59,448 nt of DNA from the NCBI RefSeq assembly GCF_019049285.1, contig NZ_JAGMUL010000046.1, positions 1 through 59,448 of the forward strand, in the 5' to 3' direction. Each line of letters opens with the position of its first letter. Position 1 is the stretch's first letter. This document shows, one piece after another, positions 58,973 through 59,448 of the stretch. The stretch comes from Streptomyces sp. AC550_RSS872. GTDB taxonomy: Bacteria > Actinomycetota > Actinomycetes > Streptomycetales > Streptomycetaceae. A model generated the notes under the pieces. That model was not told the DNA's origin, searched no databases, and saw only the letters and a program-made list of their open reading frames with translations. The position numbers and the translations under genes were made by a program.

Positions 58973-59200
58973 TCAGCAGGCCGCCGCTCCGGTCGAAGCG
59001 GACCAGACTGGTCGCGGAGCTTCTCGCGCTGTGCCTGTCGCGGTGGCCGGCTTGACGCCGGTCACCTTGACGGACGGTGTGGCGACACCGAGTTGAGCCG
59101 AGAGTCCACTCCAACCAGCGTTGGTGACGGTCGCTTCCTTCTTCAGCCACCAGTCGATGTCCGTGCCCCAGGGAAGGACGGGTTCAACGGGAAGGCCGGC
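58973..59200 (-). other. Open frame without start, possible gene remnant
   Basis: Between the Lrp gene and the right-edge gene, a minus-strand frame with no start codon or ribosome site reads GLPVEPVLPWGTDIDWWLKK, then EATVTNAGWSGLSAQLG and KVTGVKPATATG before a stop. Stops bound it on both sides. It reads like a piece of a real protein (balanced composition, Trp-rich motif), but I do not recognise the family. The rest of 58872-59239 holds nothing else I can support. Confidence 0.3.
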
Positions 59201-59239
59201 TCACTGGGATGGGGAATCATTGGGCGGGCGTGAGGCCCG

Positions 59240-59448
59240 TCAGTCGTGGGGGGCGGCGATGGCGGCGAGGTGCGTGCCGGGGCGCACGGTCAGCCCGTTC
59301 ATGTTGTAGATGATCGTTCCGGTGGAGACGGCGGAGACCTTGTGTTCGGCGCCGTCGACCGGGTCGATGATGCGGCCGATGGTCTGTCCCTCGGTCACCT
59401 CGTCGCCCGTGACCGCGTCGGGGTACCAGAGGCCTGCGGCCGGAGATT
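59240..59448 (-). CDS. AstE/AspA-family deacylase, C-terminal part (runs off window)
   Basis: The last 69 residues of a minus-strand gene whose start lies beyond the right end. The sequence GLWYPDAVTGDEVTEGQTIG, RIIDPVDGAEHKVSAV, then GTIIYNMNGLTVRPGTHLAA is the beta-barrel C-terminal domain of succinylglutamate desuccinylase/aspartoacylase enzymes, zinc carboxypeptidase-fold deacylases. The catalytic zinc site would be in the missing part. In ectoine catabolism a member of this family (DoeB/EutE) sits beside an Lrp-type gene, as here. Confidence 0.72.
   Translation of the reverse strand, partial: SPAAGLWYPDAVTGDEVTEGQTIGRIIDPVDGAEHKVSAVSTGTIIYNMNGLTVRPGTHLAAIAAPHD

Overview
The window is a contiguous piece of a very GC-rich (about 70% or more, with strong G/C bias at third codon positions) chromosome from an actinomycete, almost certainly a Streptomyces. 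The signs are a melC1-melC2 tyrosinase operon, a 2-methylisoborneol cluster with its encapsulin shell, the clpP3-clpP4-popR locus, a DUF6777 protein, an F420-dependent oxidoreductase, and many GTG starts and 4-nt ATGA/GTGA overlaps. No rRNA, tRNA, CRISPR array, transposase, integrase or phage gene was seen. The content is that of an accessory or sub-core chromosomal region, with several decayed genes.

Layout. 1-5.3 kb: a VOC protein and adenosine deaminase behind a 20-bp near-perfect palindrome, a DinB-type enzyme, a LysR regulator divergent from a GPR-like aldo/keto reductase, DUF1905 and a small unknown protein. 5.4-9.3 kb: an FHA-FHA-ABC transporter, a small unknown protein and a Ser/Thr kinase, the same logic as mycobacterial Rv1747/PknF. 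9.4-12.7 kb: a polytopic membrane protein, a DUF6777 protein with a KDETT repeat tail, and an anti-sigma-type ATPase. 12.8-14.7 kb: popR facing clpP4 and clpP3, with a PopR-type operator upstream of clpP3. 15.2-19.8 kb: an SGNH lipoprotein, then the 2-MIB cluster (methyltransferase, terpene synthase, family 2B encapsulin). 20.1-24.1 kb: alcohol dehydrogenase, two-domain VOC protein, RNase HI, tyrosinase and its copper chaperone. 24.4-32.7 kb: flavoenzymes, an aldo/keto reductase, a DUF6328 protein, an unknown HTH-like protein, an F420 enzyme and a serine beta-lactamase fold protein. 32.7-40.1 kb: a pseudokinase, threonine ammonia-lyase, a TPR protein coupled to a polyprenyl synthetase behind iterated TATA-like boxes, an AIM24 protein and a TerD-CAP fusion. 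40.2-43.7 kb: a secreted serine hydrolase, a wrecked GH95 fucosidase gene and an SGNH lipoprotein.

43.7-47.2 kb holds a tightly overlapped three-gene unit: a response regulator fused to a thioredoxin-reductase-like flavoprotein, a histidine kinase with a cyclic-nucleotide-type sensor domain, and a UBP zinc finger protein. 47.3-52.6 kb: a broken VOC gene, a universal stress protein, DUF4032, an MBL hydrolase, an acyltransferase and AlkB. 52.7-55.4 kb: a TetR regulator behind a doubled operator, a KstD-like dehydrogenase and a frameshifted DUF488 gene. 55.8-59.4 kb: an in-frame homoserine dehydrogenase/aldehyde dehydrogenase fusion, the first codons of a truncated aspartase/fumarase-type gene, an Lrp/AsnC regulator, and the C-terminus of an AstE/AspA-family deacylase at the right edge. 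These last genes look like a module acting on aspartate semialdehyde.

The points most worth following up are the redox-response-regulator operon, the fused dehydrogenase locus, ClpP4 lacking its catalytic histidine, the altered metal motif in the encapsulated terpene synthase, the TerD-CAP fusion and several clear operator-like repeats.
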